Source: Treponema sp. UBA1240
GTDB lineage: Bacteria > Spirochaetota > Spirochaetia > Treponematales > Treponemataceae
NCBI GenBank assembly: GCA_002308875.1
Contig: DBWK01000011.1
Location: 1,045-10,780 of the forward strand
Reading direction: 5' to 3'
Length of the DNA stretch: 9,736 bases
Numbering within the stretch: position 1 is the first letter of the stretch; every line of letters begins with the position of its first letter. The notes under the pieces are model-generated. The model made no database searches and was not told the origin of the DNA. It worked only from the letters and a program-made list of their open reading frames with translations. A program made the translations under genes and the position numbers. Positions 1-6,278 of the stretch are shown in pieces.

Positions 1-12
1 CCGGTTTGCGGT

Positions 13-33
13 TTAAGCAATTGTTAAGCAATT
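13..33. repeat. Tandem 10-bp direct repeat upstream of methyltransferase gene
   Basis: The 10-mer TTAAGCAATT occurs at 13-22 and again at 24-33, a period of 11 bp, roughly one helical turn. It lies immediately upstream of the extended -10 box, where a -35 element would normally sit. Two identical half-sites on one face of the helix could bind a regulator, but the AT-rich composition and the nearness of the window edge mean it could be chance or the tail of a larger repeat. Confidence 0.4.
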
Positions 34-37
34 TTTA

Positions 38-46
38 TGCTATAAT
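38..46 (+). promoter_or_regulatory. Extended -10 promoter of the methyltransferase gene
   Basis: TGCTATAAT at 38-46 is a consensus extended -10 (TG-N-TATAAT). No good -35 is visible at 16-18 bp, which extended -10 promoters tolerate. Transcription would start near 52-54, only a few bases before the ATG at 56. The mRNA would therefore be leaderless or nearly so, consistent with the lack of a ribosome binding site. Confidence 0.55.
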
Positions 47-55
47 CAAGCTATT

Positions 56-823
56 ATGTCACAGCAGAACATTTACGATAACGACAAATTTTACGAAACC
101 TTCAAGAATCTCAGGGCTACGGAGCTAAATTTTAATGATGTGATTGAAACGCCTATCATTACAAAAATGCTGCCGGATCTGAAAGGGAAAAAAGTTTTGG
201 ATATTGGTTGCGGAATGGGACAACACGCTATGCAATATGCAAAAAGCGGTGCTCGGTCCGTTTTGGGGATTGATATTTCTGAAAAAATGCTCAGTTTTGC
301 AAAAGAAAATAATTCTGCGGAAAATATCACTTACCGCAAGATGGCTTTTGAAGACCTTTGGCAGTTGGATGAAAAGTTCGATGTTATCACAAGTTCGCTT
401 GCCTTTGACTATGCTGAAGATTTTGGAAAACTGATGAAGCAAATCTATGACCTGCTGAATAAAAGAGGCACTTGCGTTTTTTCAATGTCGCATCCAATTT
501 CTACTGCCTATGACGGAGTTTATGACAGATATACCCGCACAAAGGACGGCGAGCGACTGTATGCAAATCTTCATAATTACGGGATAGAAGGTTTGCGGCA
601 TATTCGTTGGGTGGTGGAAGATTACGAAGTTTATCACAGAACATTTTCAACGCTTGTAAACGATATTGCGGCAGCAGGCTTTGTAATTGAAGAATGTCAG
701 GAATCAAAATTGCCCGAAGAAATCAGATTGCTGCATCCCGATTTGTTTGGCGGAGTTATTCACCAGCCGGATTTTATATTTTTCAAGTGCAGATGGTCAG
801 ATGATTATACGGAAAGAAGATGA
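56..823 (+). CDS. Class I SAM-dependent methyltransferase
   Basis: A 255-residue cytoplasmic protein predicted to transfer a methyl group from S-adenosylmethionine; the acceptor is unknown. The Rossmann-fold SAM site is clear: motif I VLDIGCGMG at residues 47-55, and the acidic residue ending strand 2 at Asp73 (GIDIS). The segment FDVITSSLAFDY at 108-119 corresponds to strand 4 and the following motif. The N-terminal pattern with NIYDNDKFY is typical of a family of small-molecule-type methyltransferases common in Firmicutes and host-associated bacteria, which supports the ATG at 56 as the true start; an in-frame stop at 14-16 excludes anything longer. No Shine-Dalgarno is present and the -10 box ends 9 nt before the ATG. 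The gene is monocistronic and convergent with the diguanylate cyclase gene. The C-terminal residues after FFKCR look slightly longer than expected for the family. Confidence 0.85.
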   Translation: MSQQNIYDNDKFYETFKNLRATELNFNDVIETPIITKMLPDLKGKKVLDIGCGMGQHAMQYAKSGARSVLGIDISEKMLSFAKENNSAENITYRKMAFEDLWQLDEKFDVITSSLAFDYAEDFGKLMKQIYDLLNKRGTCVFSMSHPISTAYDGVYDRYTRTKDGERLYANLHNYGIEGLRHIRWVVEDYEVYHRTFSTLVNDIAAAGFVIEECQESKLPEEIRLLHPDLFGGVIHQPDFIFFKCRWSDDYTERR

Positions 824-919
824 AGTTGCGATTATGGAATACAAACAACTCATTCCTGCGTGAATTTCACATAAAAAGAAGTTCAAAGCCGACAGCGGGT
901 CTATTCGCTATAGAAGACT

Positions 920-2308
920 TTATCTTCCGCGACGGTCATTTCCGATTTTTTGATAATATTCTCTTTTAATGTTGTACATACGCTTGTCTGCAATCTTTGC
1001 CAAATTTAAAACGGACTCATCCGGGAACTCACATTGTTGTACATAACCGGCAGAAATCGTTAATTCTTCAAGATACTTTCCTTTCCAGCATCCTACTGTC
1101 TCATTAAGATTCAATTTAATGCGTTCAAGCTGCTGAGTATCAGCAAAAAGCAAGGCAACAAATTCATCACCGCCGATACGGTAAACTTTACCGAATGGTT
1201 GAAAACATTTCATCATACAAGCAGCGAGTCCGCATATCAACTCATCACCTGCTGCGTGTCCCAAGGTATCATTTGCATTTTTTAGACCGTTAACGTCAAT
1301 GGCTACATACACGAAATCATTATTAGTTCCGCTTTTCGTATATCGAATAAGATCATCCTCATAAGCACGCCTGTTCAGGCAGCCTGTGAGTTTGTCTGTA
1401 TTGGAAATTTGAAGCAGTTTTGTGTTCATTTCTTTCAAAGTGAACAACATATGTGCAAAACCACCTGTAAAAACAGACAAAAAAAGGATGATAATAAGAG
1501 CAATAATATGGTGACCTGTGGAAACCCAACCGCGTTGCGGCATAAGTGCGAGTTCCCATGTAAGATTTCTTATATTAAAGCGTGAACAAACCGCATTTGA
1601 TTTTAGATTTCCTTTTTTATGCAAGGTATGAACCTGTCCGTCATCGGTGATATAGGAAAGTTCATAATTAAGCCCCATGCCTGAAAGATTATCCAGATTT
1701 AAAACTTCTATGATGTTTTCAAAATCAATCGTGACGGTGACTAATCCCCACAAGGTGGTCTCGTCTCCCTGCTGCAGAATGACAGGTGCTCTTCCTGCCA
1801 TTCCGACGCCTCCCTGAATCAGGTTAAAAGGATTTGTCAGGATTGTATCGCCCTTTTTATAGGCTTCTACAGCTTCAAGATTGCCTGCAAGACTGGTATC
1901 CATAAAATTAAACCCTACCAGACTTTCGTTGCCGGCAAGCGGATAAACTGCCGCAACAACGCCTCCCGGAGCAATTGCAATATTTTTTAATGAAACATTG
2001 GTATCTCTAAGAACATCGTTATAAACATCATCTGCAACACCGTCAAAAAACGAAGTGTCGCCGTTGTGATCCTGTACAAGAGCGGTAAGTGTATGTGTTC
2101 GAGCCATTACACAGTCGATTATTGTGATAATATGTGAAGATTCATTTTCTGCAACAAAGCTGCATCTTTCCCGTTCATGTTGTATGTCACCGGAAATTAA
2201 TAAATAGTAACCTGCTGTTAAAACAAGCAGAGAAATCAACCACGAAGCGATGCTGATCCATTTTAAATGTACGGTGTCTTTGTTGTCTTTATCAGTTAAG
2301 CTTTTCAC
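920..2308 (-). CDS. Membrane-bound CHASE-GGDEF diguanylate cyclase
   Basis: A 462-residue sensor predicted to make cyclic di-GMP from two GTP. In order: a short cytoplasmic N-terminus; membrane helix 1 at about 17-38; a periplasmic region of about 45-262 with CHASE-type features (IAPGGVVAAVYPL at 112-124, then GNESLVGFNF and GGVGMAGRAPV at 166-176); membrane helix 2 at about 267-290; and a GGDEF domain from about 305 to the end. The domain has DKLTGCLNRR at 305-314, a metal-binding region around Asp338, and an intact RIGGDEF signature (GGDEF at 379-383), so it should be active. The usual RxxD inhibitory site before GGDEF is absent. The start codon is GTG at 2308, preceded by AGGA at 2316-2319 with 7-nt spacing. 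It follows the HD hydrolase gene by 70 bp but has its own promoter. The ligand of the CHASE domain is unknown. Confidence 0.9.
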   Translation of the reverse strand: MKSLTDKDNKDTVHLKWISIASWLISLLVLTAGYYLLISGDIQHERERCSFVAENESSHIITIIDCVMARTHTLTALVQDHNGDTSFFDGVADDVYNDVLRDTNVSLKNIAIAPGGVVAAVYPLAGNESLVGFNFMDTSLAGNLEAVEAYKKGDTILTNPFNLIQGGVGMAGRAPVILQQGDETTLWGLVTVTIDFENIIEVLNLDNLSGMGLNYELSYITDDGQVHTLHKKGNLKSNAVCSRFNIRNLTWELALMPQRGWVSTGHHIIALIIILFLSVFTGGFAHMLFTLKEMNTKLLQISNTDKLTGCLNRRAYEDDLIRYTKSGTNNDFVYVAIDVNGLKNANDTLGHAAGDELICGLAACMMKCFQPFGKVYRIGGDEFVALLFADTQQLERIKLNLNETVGCWKGKYLEELTISAGYVQQCEFPDESVLNLAKIADKRMYNIKREYYQKIGNDRRGR

Positions 2309-2315
2309 TGTCTGT

Positions 2316-2319
2316 TCCT
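2316..2319 (-). promoter_or_regulatory. Shine-Dalgarno fixing the GTG start of the GGDEF gene
   Basis: On the minus strand AGGA lies 7 nt before GTG (2308-2306). This supports the GTG as the initiation codon; the next Met lies inside the periplasmic domain, well past the first membrane helix. Confidence 0.6.
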
Positions 2320-2342
2320 ATCCAGGAATGAGGTATAATAAT

Positions 2343-2371
2343 ATTATCCCTTATTATATCCAATAAATCAA
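2343..2371 (-). promoter_or_regulatory. Sigma-70-type promoter of the GGDEF gene
   Basis: On the minus strand TTGATT (2371-2366) is separated by exactly 17 bp from GATAAT (2348-2343). Transcription would start near 2336, giving a leader of about 28 nt that includes the AGGA ribosome binding site. The promoter sits just downstream of the HD hydrolase stop codon, so the cyclase can be expressed independently. No terminator hairpin is visible between the two genes, so read-through from the aconitase operon is also possible. Confidence 0.6.
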
Positions 2372-2378
2372 CTTTGTT

Positions 2379-3569
2379 TTAAAGAATTGTGTGTAGAATC
2401 ACGCAGTCAGGTGCTGTGCAGACGCGGATTTTTCTTATGCTTTTGGTAAAATTCTGCACGGTGTCTTTGCTGAAAACTGTGGAACTCTCGGAGAAAGGCT
2501 TGTTTTCGGAATAAATCCAAAGATCGGTTTCAAACGAAATACGTTCGGGAACATCTATAATGATATCTTCTGGTTTAAGGGAGTTTTCCGTGGCAAGACG
2601 TTTTTCTTCATTCGTGCGGAATTCCAGCTCTTCAAGTTTTTTGTGCAGAGGGTTGGCATCATCAAATGGAATTTCCTGAATTATGCGGTAAAGTCTTCTT
2701 TCTTTCAGCAGTTGCGCACATTTTTTTTCCGCAAAATCTGCTGTCATAAGCAGACTGTAAATTGAATTGTCGTCTGCCGCATACAGCTGTTCCGGTGTTA
2801 CAAGCTTTTGTTCCAACGCCGAATACAGTGCTTTTTTCATCATCGCGGTTGCCGTTCTTACATTCTTATTCCAGTAAACAGCCTTGTACATCATGTATTT
2901 TGAAAAAAGCAGGTGTTCAATGGACATTATTCCCTGTGAATCAAGCATAACACCTTTTTCTTTTTCGGGAACGATATGGGAGAGAATAAAGTCTATGTCC
3001 TGTGTACCGTAAGGAACGCCGCAAAAAAATGCGTCGCGGTTGAGATAGTCTAATTTGTCGGGATCAAGCACACCTGAAAGAAGCTTACGGAAAAACAGTG
3101 TTTCGGTGTCGCTGGTTTGAATGGAATCGGAAACGATTGCCGCAACTTGCTGTGGATCCGCACCGGTTTTTGCAATGAGGGTTTTGAGCGGTTCTGCAAG
3201 AACAGTATCCGCCGTTAAATCTTCATGGTCTTTAAGCGGAAGTTCTTTTAGCGAATGTGTAAAAGGAAAATGTCCCAAATCATGAAACAGGGCGGCTGCC
3301 AAAAAGGCGGCAGTTCCTTTCTTTGTAACCCATTCGGAAGCACCTTTTGTAATCAGATTGTCCGCAAGACGCTGTGCAATGTGATACACTCCAAGAGAAT
3401 GAGAGGCTCTTGTATGTGTTGCGCCGGGATATGCAATTTCTGTTGGACCAAGCTGCTTAATTGCATACAGCCTGTTGAACTCCGGAGTGTGAATACATTC
3501 TTCAAGCTCCGGTGTAAGATAAATGTGTCCCCAAAGCGAATCACGAACAGCCTGAGAAAACTTGCCCAT
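2379..3569 (-). CDS. HD-domain phosphohydrolase, SAMHD1/YwfO-like (putative dNTPase)
   Basis: A 396-residue cytoplasmic metal-dependent phosphohydrolase of the SAMHD1/YwfO-like group (COG1078-type), whose characterised members hydrolyse deoxynucleoside triphosphates. The N-terminal IKQLGPTEIAYPGATHTR (37-54) leads into His57 of the first metal-binding motif. His96-Asp97 (ALFHDLGH, 93-100) is the HD pair. Asp171 lies in the conserved DPDKLDYLNRD (169-179), matching the fourth metal ligand of SAMHD1. All four ligands are present. The family's usual EHSLG reads SHSLG here. The C-terminal 200 residues are helical and variable. The start overlaps the aconitase stop as TAATG, implying translational coupling; only a weak GGCGG sequence precedes it. 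The exact substrate cannot be inferred, since bacterial homologues range from dNTPases to uncharacterised hydrolases. Confidence 0.85.
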   Translation of the reverse strand: MGKFSQAVRDSLWGHIYLTPELEECIHTPEFNRLYAIKQLGPTEIAYPGATHTRASHSLGVYHIAQRLADNLITKGASEWVTKKGTAAFLAAALFHDLGHFPFTHSLKELPLKDHEDLTADTVLAEPLKTLIAKTGADPQQVAAIVSDSIQTSDTETLFFRKLLSGVLDPDKLDYLNRDAFFCGVPYGTQDIDFILSHIVPEKEKGVMLDSQGIMSIEHLLFSKYMMYKAVYWNKNVRTATAMMKKALYSALEQKLVTPEQLYAADDNSIYSLLMTADFAEKKCAQLLKERRLYRIIQEIPFDDANPLHKKLEELEFRTNEEKRLATENSLKPEDIIIDVPERISFETDLWIYSENKPFSESSTVFSKDTVQNFTKSIRKIRVCTAPDCVILHTIL

Positions 3570-5563
3570 TACTGACCGCCCATTCTGGTATAGGCTGCCA
3601 AACCTCCTGCCAGTAAAATCTTTGCGGAACGTTCGTCAAGTGTATTTGAACCTTCTATTACATTGCCGTTAGCCATAATTTTAAAGTTAACACCTTTTTC
3701 GAGGGCTTCTTTTATGTTTGTAATTTTGATTGTATCGCCCTGTTTTATTTTGTCGTAATCAGACGGGTTCACAAATGTAACCGGAATTATGCCGTAATTG
3801 ATGAGGTTTGCCTTGTGAATACGGGCAAATGATTTTACGATTACAGCCCTTACGCCGAGATACATCGGAGCAAGCGCAGCATGTTCGCGTGAAGAACCCT
3901 GTCCGTAGTTTTCGCCGCCAACAACAAAACAACCTTTCGGGTTCAATGCCGAAGCTCTTTCGTAAAATGTAGGATCAAGGCGTTCAAACGCAAACTTTGA
4001 AATTTCTGGAATGTTTGAACGCAGCGGAAGAACCTTTGCGCCTGCCGGCATAATATCATCAGTTGAAACGTTATCGCCAGCCTTTAAGAGTACAGGAAGT
4101 TCCAATTCCGGTGCAAACTCCGGTGTAGGTGGGCATGGTTTTATGTTTGGACCTCGTATAATCTCTACTTTTTTGCTTTCATCTTCTGAAAGAGGTTTGA
4201 GCAACATCCCTTCATCCTGTCCGAATAGCTTGATATCCGATTTTGAAAGGTCAGGAGATTTTCCTGACAGCATACTGTCAGAAGCTTTTGTAAATGAGAA
4301 AGTTGAAGGATCGGTTATTACACCTGTAATAGCGGCTGCAGCGGCTGTTTCAGGTGAAACCAGGAAAACGGAAGCATCCGCCGTGCCGCTGCGTCCTTTG
4401 AAGTTTCTGTTGAATGTGCGCAGTGTAACGCCTTCACTGTTAGGCGCAAAACCCATACCAATGCAAGGGCCGCATGCGCTTTCGAGAATGCGGAAGCCTG
4501 CCGCTATCAAGTCACCGAGAATTCCGGCTTTTTCTGCCATCATGAGTGTTGTACGGCTTCCGGGTGCAATACCGGCTTCTACATTGGGTGCAATGTGTTT
4601 GCCTTTTACTATTGCGGCGACAGCGGTTAAATCGTCAAGGGAACTGTTTGTACATGAACCGATTACAACCTGGTCAACTTTTTTACCTGCAACGGCACTT
4701 ATCGGCTGTACCGCATCAGGGGAGTGAGGACAGGCTGCCATTGCAGTGAGCTTGCTGAGATCAATTTCAATTATCTTGTCGTAAACCGCGTCGCTGTCGG
4801 CTTTCTGTTCTGTCCAGTCATTTCCGCGTCCCATTGCTTCAAGGAAAGCCTTTGTTGTTTCATCAGACGGAAATACGCTGCATGTTGCACCGAGTTCGGC
4901 GCCCATGTTTGTTATTGTGGCTCTTTGCGGAACAGTAAGGTTTTTAACACCGTCGCCGAAGTATTCGTAAACGGCGCCTACACCGCCTTTTACCGTTTCG
5001 CGGCGCAGTACTTCAAGTATAATGTCTTTTGCGCTTACGCCTTTGTTGAGGCTGCCGCTAAGCTTTACGCCGAAAACTTTTGGCATTGCCAGATGGAATG
5101 CGCCGCCGCCCATTGCAACAGCAACGTCAAGACCGCCTGCGCCGATTGCAATCATTCCGATACCACCGCCGGTGGGTGTGTGGGAATCCGAACCTAAAAG
5201 CGTTTTGCCCGGTTTGCCAAAGTGTTCAAGATGAACCTGATGACAAATGCCGTTACCTGGGCGTGAAAACCATATTCCGTATTTTTGTGCGATGGACTGC
5301 AGATAACGGTGGTCGTCCATGTTGCGGAAGTCGGTTTGCAGTGTGTTATGGTCTATGTATGATACTGAAACTTCTGTTTTTACTCTTGGGATTCCTATAG
5401 TCTCAAACTGAAGGTATGACATTGTACCGGTTGCATCCTGTGTAAGTGTCTGGTCAATGCGGATTGCTATGTCGGTTCCTCTTTCAATCGGCTTTCCTTT
5501 TTGGAAAGAATCCTTTGCAACTATGTGATTCTGAATGATTTTTTCGGCTAAGGTGAGTCCCAT
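3569..5563 (-). CDS. Aconitate hydratase, Aquifex-type
   Basis: A 664-residue [4Fe-4S] enzyme interconverting citrate and isocitrate through cis-aconitate. Visible motifs are LLGSDSHTPTGGG at 122-134 (Asp126, His128), cluster ligands Cys304 in GSCTNSS and Cys364/Cys367 in ACGPCIG, and the swivel domain with YGQGSSREHAAL at 553-564, including the active-site Ser and Arg. The order is catalytic domains first and swivel domain last. The length of about 660 residues matches the short Aquifex-type aconitases rather than the ~890-residue AcnA or AcnB. The ATG is preceded by AGGAG with 5-nt spacing. The gene heads an operon with the HD hydrolase. In an anaerobic treponeme it probably serves a partial oxidative branch making 2-oxoglutarate and glutamate; that role is inference. 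3-isopropylmalate dehydratase is a relative, but its large and small subunits are normally separate proteins and the motifs here favour aconitase. Confidence 0.93.
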   Translation of the reverse strand: MGLTLAEKIIQNHIVAKDSFQKGKPIERGTDIAIRIDQTLTQDATGTMSYLQFETIGIPRVKTEVSVSYIDHNTLQTDFRNMDDHRYLQSIAQKYGIWFSRPGNGICHQVHLEHFGKPGKTLLGSDSHTPTGGGIGMIAIGAGGLDVAVAMGGGAFHLAMPKVFGVKLSGSLNKGVSAKDIILEVLRRETVKGGVGAVYEYFGDGVKNLTVPQRATITNMGAELGATCSVFPSDETTKAFLEAMGRGNDWTEQKADSDAVYDKIIEIDLSKLTAMAACPHSPDAVQPISAVAGKKVDQVVIGSCTNSSLDDLTAVAAIVKGKHIAPNVEAGIAPGSRTTLMMAEKAGILGDLIAAGFRILESACGPCIGMGFAPNSEGVTLRTFNRNFKGRSGTADASVFLVSPETAAAAAITGVITDPSTFSFTKASDSMLSGKSPDLSKSDIKLFGQDEGMLLKPLSEDESKKVEIIRGPNIKPCPPTPEFAPELELPVLLKAGDNVSTDDIMPAGAKVLPLRSNIPEISKFAFERLDPTFYERASALNPKGCFVVGGENYGQGSSREHAALAPMYLGVRAVIVKSFARIHKANLINYGIIPVTFVNPSDYDKIKQGDTIKITNIKEALEKGVNFKIMANGNVIEGSNTLDERSAKILLAGGLAAYTRMGGQ

Positions 5564-5568
5564 ATTGT

Positions 5569-5573
5569 CTCCT
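5569..5573 (-). promoter_or_regulatory. Strong Shine-Dalgarno of the aconitase gene
   Basis: AGGAG on the minus strand lies 5 nt before the ATG at 5563. It is the strongest ribosome binding site in the window and contrasts with the divergent lipoprotein gene, which has none. Confidence 0.7.
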
Positions 5574-5618
5574 GATACGATAATAAAACTGGTTCATTTT
5601 AGCGGTATGAGAAAAGAA

Positions 5619-5649
5619 TGTCTATATATTTCATATATGTCTGTATATT
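5619..5649. repeat. Near-perfect 12-bp direct repeat in divergent control region
   Basis: TGTCTATATATT (5619-5630) and TGTCTGTATATT (5638-5649) differ at one position and are spaced 19 bp start to start. They lie between the divergent aconitase and lipoprotein genes and overlap the candidate -10 and -35 of the aconitase promoter and the edge of the lipoprotein -35. This is a possible operator. The region is AT-rich, so chance remains possible. Confidence 0.4.
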
Positions 5650-5652
5650 CAA
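5623..5652 (-). promoter_or_regulatory. Candidate promoter of the aconitase-HD operon
   Basis: On the minus strand TTGAAT (5652-5647) is followed after 18 bp by TATATA (5628-5623). Transcription would start near 5616, giving a leader of about 50 nt. The -10 match is moderate and the region is AT-rich, so other -10 positions are possible. The -35 shares bases with the -35 of the divergent lipoprotein promoter. Confidence 0.35.
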
Positions 5653-5675
5653 AAAAAGTGTATTTGTGGTATAAT
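5648..5675 (+). promoter_or_regulatory. Promoter of the lipoprotein/PilZ-like operon
   Basis: TTCAAA (5648-5653), a 16-bp spacer and a perfect TATAAT (5670-5675). The transcription start would fall at about 5681-5683, coinciding with the GTG start codon at 5682. This implies a leaderless message. Confidence 0.55.
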
Positions 5676-5681
5676 TGCAGT

Positions 5682-6278
5682 GTGAAAAAACTGTTTCTGT
5701 TACTTTCATCCCTGTTGTTCCTGTTTTTTTCGTGTCATAAAGACCCGCAGAACATCAATAAATCTCTTGATACTCTGCGTGGGAAGATTGAACAAGATTC
5801 GTATGGTATTGAATGGGCTGACGAAAAAGACCCCGAAGGTCTGCCAAAGCTTGAAAAACAGGATTTGTTTCTGCAGCTGCCGCTCTCATTGTGTGCACTG
5901 CCAAAGTCGGGCGCGGTATTTCCGTTTTACGACGATTTTGGCGAGCTTAATGTTTCAGGAGTTCCTGCTTCGCTCGTTAAATTTGTAAATTCGTTTTGTT
6001 CCGCTTTGTGCGGAATGCCTGATTCCAGACAGGTAAATAAAGAAGCTATAGACAGTACTTATCCTTTTTTGAAAGTTGTACTGGAAGATGAAATAACTGA
6101 ACTGCACAAAATAGATACGTTTTATGTTGCCAAACCGGAATTTGCAGATGGTGTTTATCAGATTCCCGTCAGACTGGCAGGTGTAAGAAAACATACCGAT
6201 ATAGTGATGTTTGTGAATAAAAAGGACGAACAATATTTTATTGAGCAGATTTATTTTGGAGAATCTGAAAATGAATGA
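5682..6278 (+). CDS. Small lipoprotein of unknown function
   Basis: I do not recognise a family. From the GTG at 5682 the product is 198 residues. It has a classic lipoprotein signal: two lysines, a hydrophobic stretch at 4-16, then FFSC with the lipidated Cys at 18, acceptable under relaxed spirochaete lipobox rules. After a charged linker (about 19-60, HKDPQNINKSLDTL) comes a globular domain of about 60-195 with FPFYDDFGELNVSGVP in its middle and a strand-rich end (YQIPVRLAGV, DIVMFVNKK, YFIEQIYF) reminiscent of a small alpha/beta fold. The frame stays open upstream to 5535, but that would put the signal peptide internally and overlap the aconitase gene. The GTG is preferred because the signal peptide begins there. 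It overlaps the next gene by 8 nt, so the two are probably co-translated. Confidence 0.75.
   Translation: MKKLFLLLSSLLFLFFSCHKDPQNINKSLDTLRGKIEQDSYGIEWADEKDPEGLPKLEKQDLFLQLPLSLCALPKSGAVFPFYDDFGELNVSGVPASLVKFVNSFCSALCGMPDSRQVNKEAIDSTYPFLKVVLEDEITELHKIDTFYVAKPEFADGVYQIPVRLAGVRKHTDIVMFVNKKDEQYFIEQIYFGESENE
6258..6261 (+). promoter_or_regulatory. Shine-Dalgarno deciding the start of the PilZ-like gene
   Basis: GGAG at 6258-6261 lies 9 nt before the ATG at 6271, inside the end of the lipoprotein gene. It supports the ATG at 6271 over the in-frame TTG at 6241, which has no such signal. Confidence 0.5.

Noticed and set aside
913..927. Small hairpin GAAGA-N5-TCTTC between convergent methyltransferase and GGDEF genes
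   Set aside because: Only 5 bp, AT-rich and without a T-tract, so not convincing as a terminator. The rest of 824-919 shows nothing recognisable.
820..969. A 49-codon plus-strand frame starting with an ATGA overlap at the methyltransferase stop
   Set aside because: It runs antisense into the conserved C-terminal end of the GGDEF protein and resembles nothing.
4011..4727. A 238-codon open frame on the plus strand
   Set aside because: It lies wholly antisense to the aconitase gene, whose motifs are unambiguous. The translation is low in recognisable structure and has no ribosome binding site or promoter.
5535..5681. Upstream extension of the lipoprotein reading frame
   Set aside because: It would place the signal peptide 50 residues inside the protein, overlap the aconitase gene and cross the predicted promoter. 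The GTG at 5682 explains the data better.
6241..6270. TTG start adding ten residues to the PilZ-like protein
   Set aside because: The ATG at 6271 has a well-placed GGAG, whereas the TTG has none.
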